The notes under the pieces: generated by a model
Database searches by the model: none
Told to the model about the DNA's origin: nothing
Seen by the model: only the letters and a program-made list of their open reading frames with translations
Part shown: one piece after another, positions 6,035 through 6,038 of the stretch
Position numbering within the stretch: the first letter of the stretch is position 1
Layout of the letters: every line of letters begins with the position of its first letter
Program-made: the position numbers and the translations under genes
Source: an uncultured Anaerovibrio sp.
Lineage (GTDB): Bacteria > Bacillota > Negativicutes > Selenomonadales > Selenomonadaceae
Reading direction: 5' to 3'
Length of the DNA stretch: 6,038 nt
Assembly (NCBI GenBank): GCA_900768695.1
Contig: CAAGDY010000412.1
Span: 1-6,038 of the forward strand

Positions 6035-6038
6035 GGAT

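Larger units (their letters stand above)
5783..6038. repeat. 79-base perfect direct repeat carrying tRNA-Cys
   Basis: Positions 5783-5861 and 5960-6038 are identical. The match covers the whole tRNA-Cys plus four bases of its 5' leader (ATCC on the minus strand) and reaches the window edge, so it may be longer. Bases on the 3' side of the tRNA differ immediately. This points to a recent duplication or gene conversion. Confidence 0.9.

Overview
The window is a bacterial chromosomal segment in which every supported gene lies on the minus strand. Read in the direction of transcription it runs from right to left: a tRNA cluster, then five complete protein genes, then a sixth gene cut by the left edge. 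The protein families (DacF-type D-Ala-D-Ala carboxypeptidase, AdeC-type adenine deaminase, COG4947-like esterase), the strong AGGAG-type ribosome sites, the CCA-encoding tRNAs and the mid GC content fit a member of the Bacillota. Something near the Negativicutes (Selenomonas-like) is my guess, but this is inference from gene style, not a demonstrated placement. No mobile element, CRISPR array, phage gene or plus-strand gene is supported.

Right part (5741-6038): tRNA-Cys(GCA), tRNA-Gly(GCC) and a second, identical tRNA-Cys(GCA), all with encoded CCA, ending at a clear intrinsic terminator. The cluster probably continues past the right edge. Directly behind the terminator is a well-formed promoter (TTGCCT-17-TATAAT) for a 306-residue protein of unknown function carrying two CxxC zinc-ribbon knuckles (4756-5676).

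Centre (2-4.7 kb): after a 104-base gap with a weak hairpin and an extended -10 promoter comes a probable three-gene operon. It encodes a small lipoprotein with an internal BamE-like repeat (4004-4651), adenine deaminase (2245-3972, GTG start) and a secreted serine D-Ala-D-Ala carboxypeptidase (1347-2240). Gaps are 31 and 4 bases. The operon thus joins purine salvage with envelope functions.

Left part (1-1.35 kb): a TTGACA-17-TATCCT promoter overlaps the stop codon of the carboxypeptidase gene and appears to start a second unit. This unit has an alpha/beta-hydrolase esterase (500-1237) and the N-terminal 152 residues of an ATP-grasp ligase (1-458). The ligase plus hydrolase pair suggests a small biosynthetic or modification function whose substrate cannot be read from the sequence. 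The window looks mostly like an ordinary core-genome region. The least explained items are the zinc-ribbon protein, the repeat lipoprotein, and the esterase/ATP-grasp pair.
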